A DNA stretch of 25,638 nucleotides, from NCBI GenBank assembly GCA_919902485.1, contig CAKKRB010000145.1, positions 1-25,638 of the forward strand, in the 5' to 3' direction. The notes beneath the pieces are model-generated. The model had not been told where the DNA came from. It searched no databases and saw nothing but the letters and a program-made list of their open reading frames with translations. This DNA comes from Omnitrophica bacterium GWA2_41_15. Lineage in GTDB: Bacteria; Omnitrophota; Gorgyraeia; Gorgyraeales; Gorgyraeaceae. The position numbers and the translations under genes are program-made. This document shows, piece after piece, positions 25,294-25,638 of the stretch (positions are counted from its first letter, which is position 1; every line of letters begins with the position of its first letter).

Positions 25294-25345
25294 AAAATCA
25301 CATTTTTACTCTTTTATTCTAAAAATTATTCTGTAGCATAGAAAC

Positions 25346-25375
25346 ATTATATCTCATAATAATAGTCGATGTCAA
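25346..25375 (-). promoter_or_regulatory. Sigma-70-type promoter for the export genes
   Basis: On the minus strand TTGACA (25370-25375), an 18-bp spacer and TATAAT (25346-25351): both hexamers match consensus exactly. Transcription would start near 25339, giving a leader of about 46 nt before the Wza-type ATG. Sequence just upstream of -35 is AT-rich. Confidence 0.85.
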
Positions 25376-25499
25376 ATCATATATGTCTAAATTAGAGAAG
25401 TCCCATAAAAAGAAACACCGAAGACGAAAGAAACAACAAAAATAAAAATACTTTTAATAACTGCCTGTATTTTTTTATTTTATCCTTTGTCTCATCAAT

Positions 25500-25517
25500 T
25501 TTGTCCTATTTGTCCTG
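25500..25517. repeat. Short tandem TTTGTCCT repeat
   Basis: Two adjacent 9-nt units, TTTGTCCTA and TTTGTCCTG, with a third related TTTGTCT at 25486-25492. They lie about 125 nt upstream of the -35 hexamer. Whether they bind a regulator is unknown. Confidence 0.4.
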
Positions 25518-25638
25518 TCATTTTTGGCTTGAAATTATATAACAATCTGAGAAGTAAAGTCTTGCGGCTTGTCTTTTCTTATTAGACTGACATTTTGTTT
25601 TTCACTTTAGGTGGCACAATTGGGGCACTAAAAAGATA

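Larger units (their letters stand above)
25294..25638. other. Gene-free region upstream of the export genes
   Basis: No long reading frame is present on either strand. It holds the promoter near 25346-25375, short TTTGTCC-type repeats at 25486-25517 on the plus strand, a 20-codon very basic open frame on the plus strand (25383-25445) without a ribosome binding site, and an incoming minus-strand frame from the right edge that stops at 25582. T-rich and A-rich tracts occur, but no clear terminator hairpin. Confidence 0.6.

Noticed and set aside
1..25638. CRISPR arrays, tRNA or rRNA genes
   Set aside because: No regularly spaced repeats, cloverleaf-like sequence or ribosomal RNA motif was seen on either strand.

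Overview
The window is part of an extracellular or capsular polysaccharide biosynthesis locus. Every convincing gene is on the minus strand, so transcription runs from the right edge (about 25.3 kb) towards position 1. The DNA is AT-rich, and 20 of the 22 genes are packed with overlaps or gaps of at most 16 nt. The mix of export genes, many GT4 glycosyltransferases, small methyltransferases and cobalamin-type radical SAM enzymes suggests a Gram-negative environmental bacterium. A candidate phylum such as Omnitrophota would fit, but this is an inference from gene style; no taxonomic marker gene is present.

Right end (25294-25638): a gene-free stretch with a consensus-like sigma-70 promoter (TTGACA, 18 bp, TATAAT) facing left. 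It drives a short export unit: a Wza/OPX-type polysaccharide export protein (24418-25293) and a Wzc-type co-polymerase/BY-kinase with a tyrosine-rich tail (22465-24393). A strong, nearly symmetrical intrinsic terminator (22413-22439) follows, only 18 nt before the next gene.

Main operon (22395 down to the left edge): an O-antigen polymerase/ligase-like membrane protein (Wzy), a GT2 glycosyltransferase, a Wzx-type flippase, a GT4-like enzyme, a methyltransferase, a second Wzx-type flippase, another GT4, another methyltransferase, a polymerase-beta-type nucleotidyltransferase next to a cytoplasmic alkaline-phosphatase-superfamily enzyme, two more GT4s, a methyltransferase, two B12-binding radical SAM proteins, a zinc-ribbon methyltransferase, three GT1/GT4-type enzymes and a final GT4 cut by the window edge.

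The expected logic is that cytoplasmic glycosyltransferases build an oligosaccharide on a lipid carrier and methyltransferases and radical SAM enzymes decorate it. A Wzx flips it, Wzy polymerises it, and Wzc with the Wza-like protein controls length and exports it. No priming phosphoglycosyltransferase and no sugar-nucleotide synthesis genes are visible, so the locus either continues to the left or relies on genes elsewhere.

Left end: the last glycosyltransferase is interrupted at about codon 176 by a GC-rich block of palindromes (about 37-180) resembling bacterial REP elements. Points worth most attention are the internal terminator, the palindromic block inside a coding frame, the nucleotidyltransferase/phosphodiesterase pair, the two radical SAM enzymes, the two flippases with one polymerase, and the unusual Wza-like protein.
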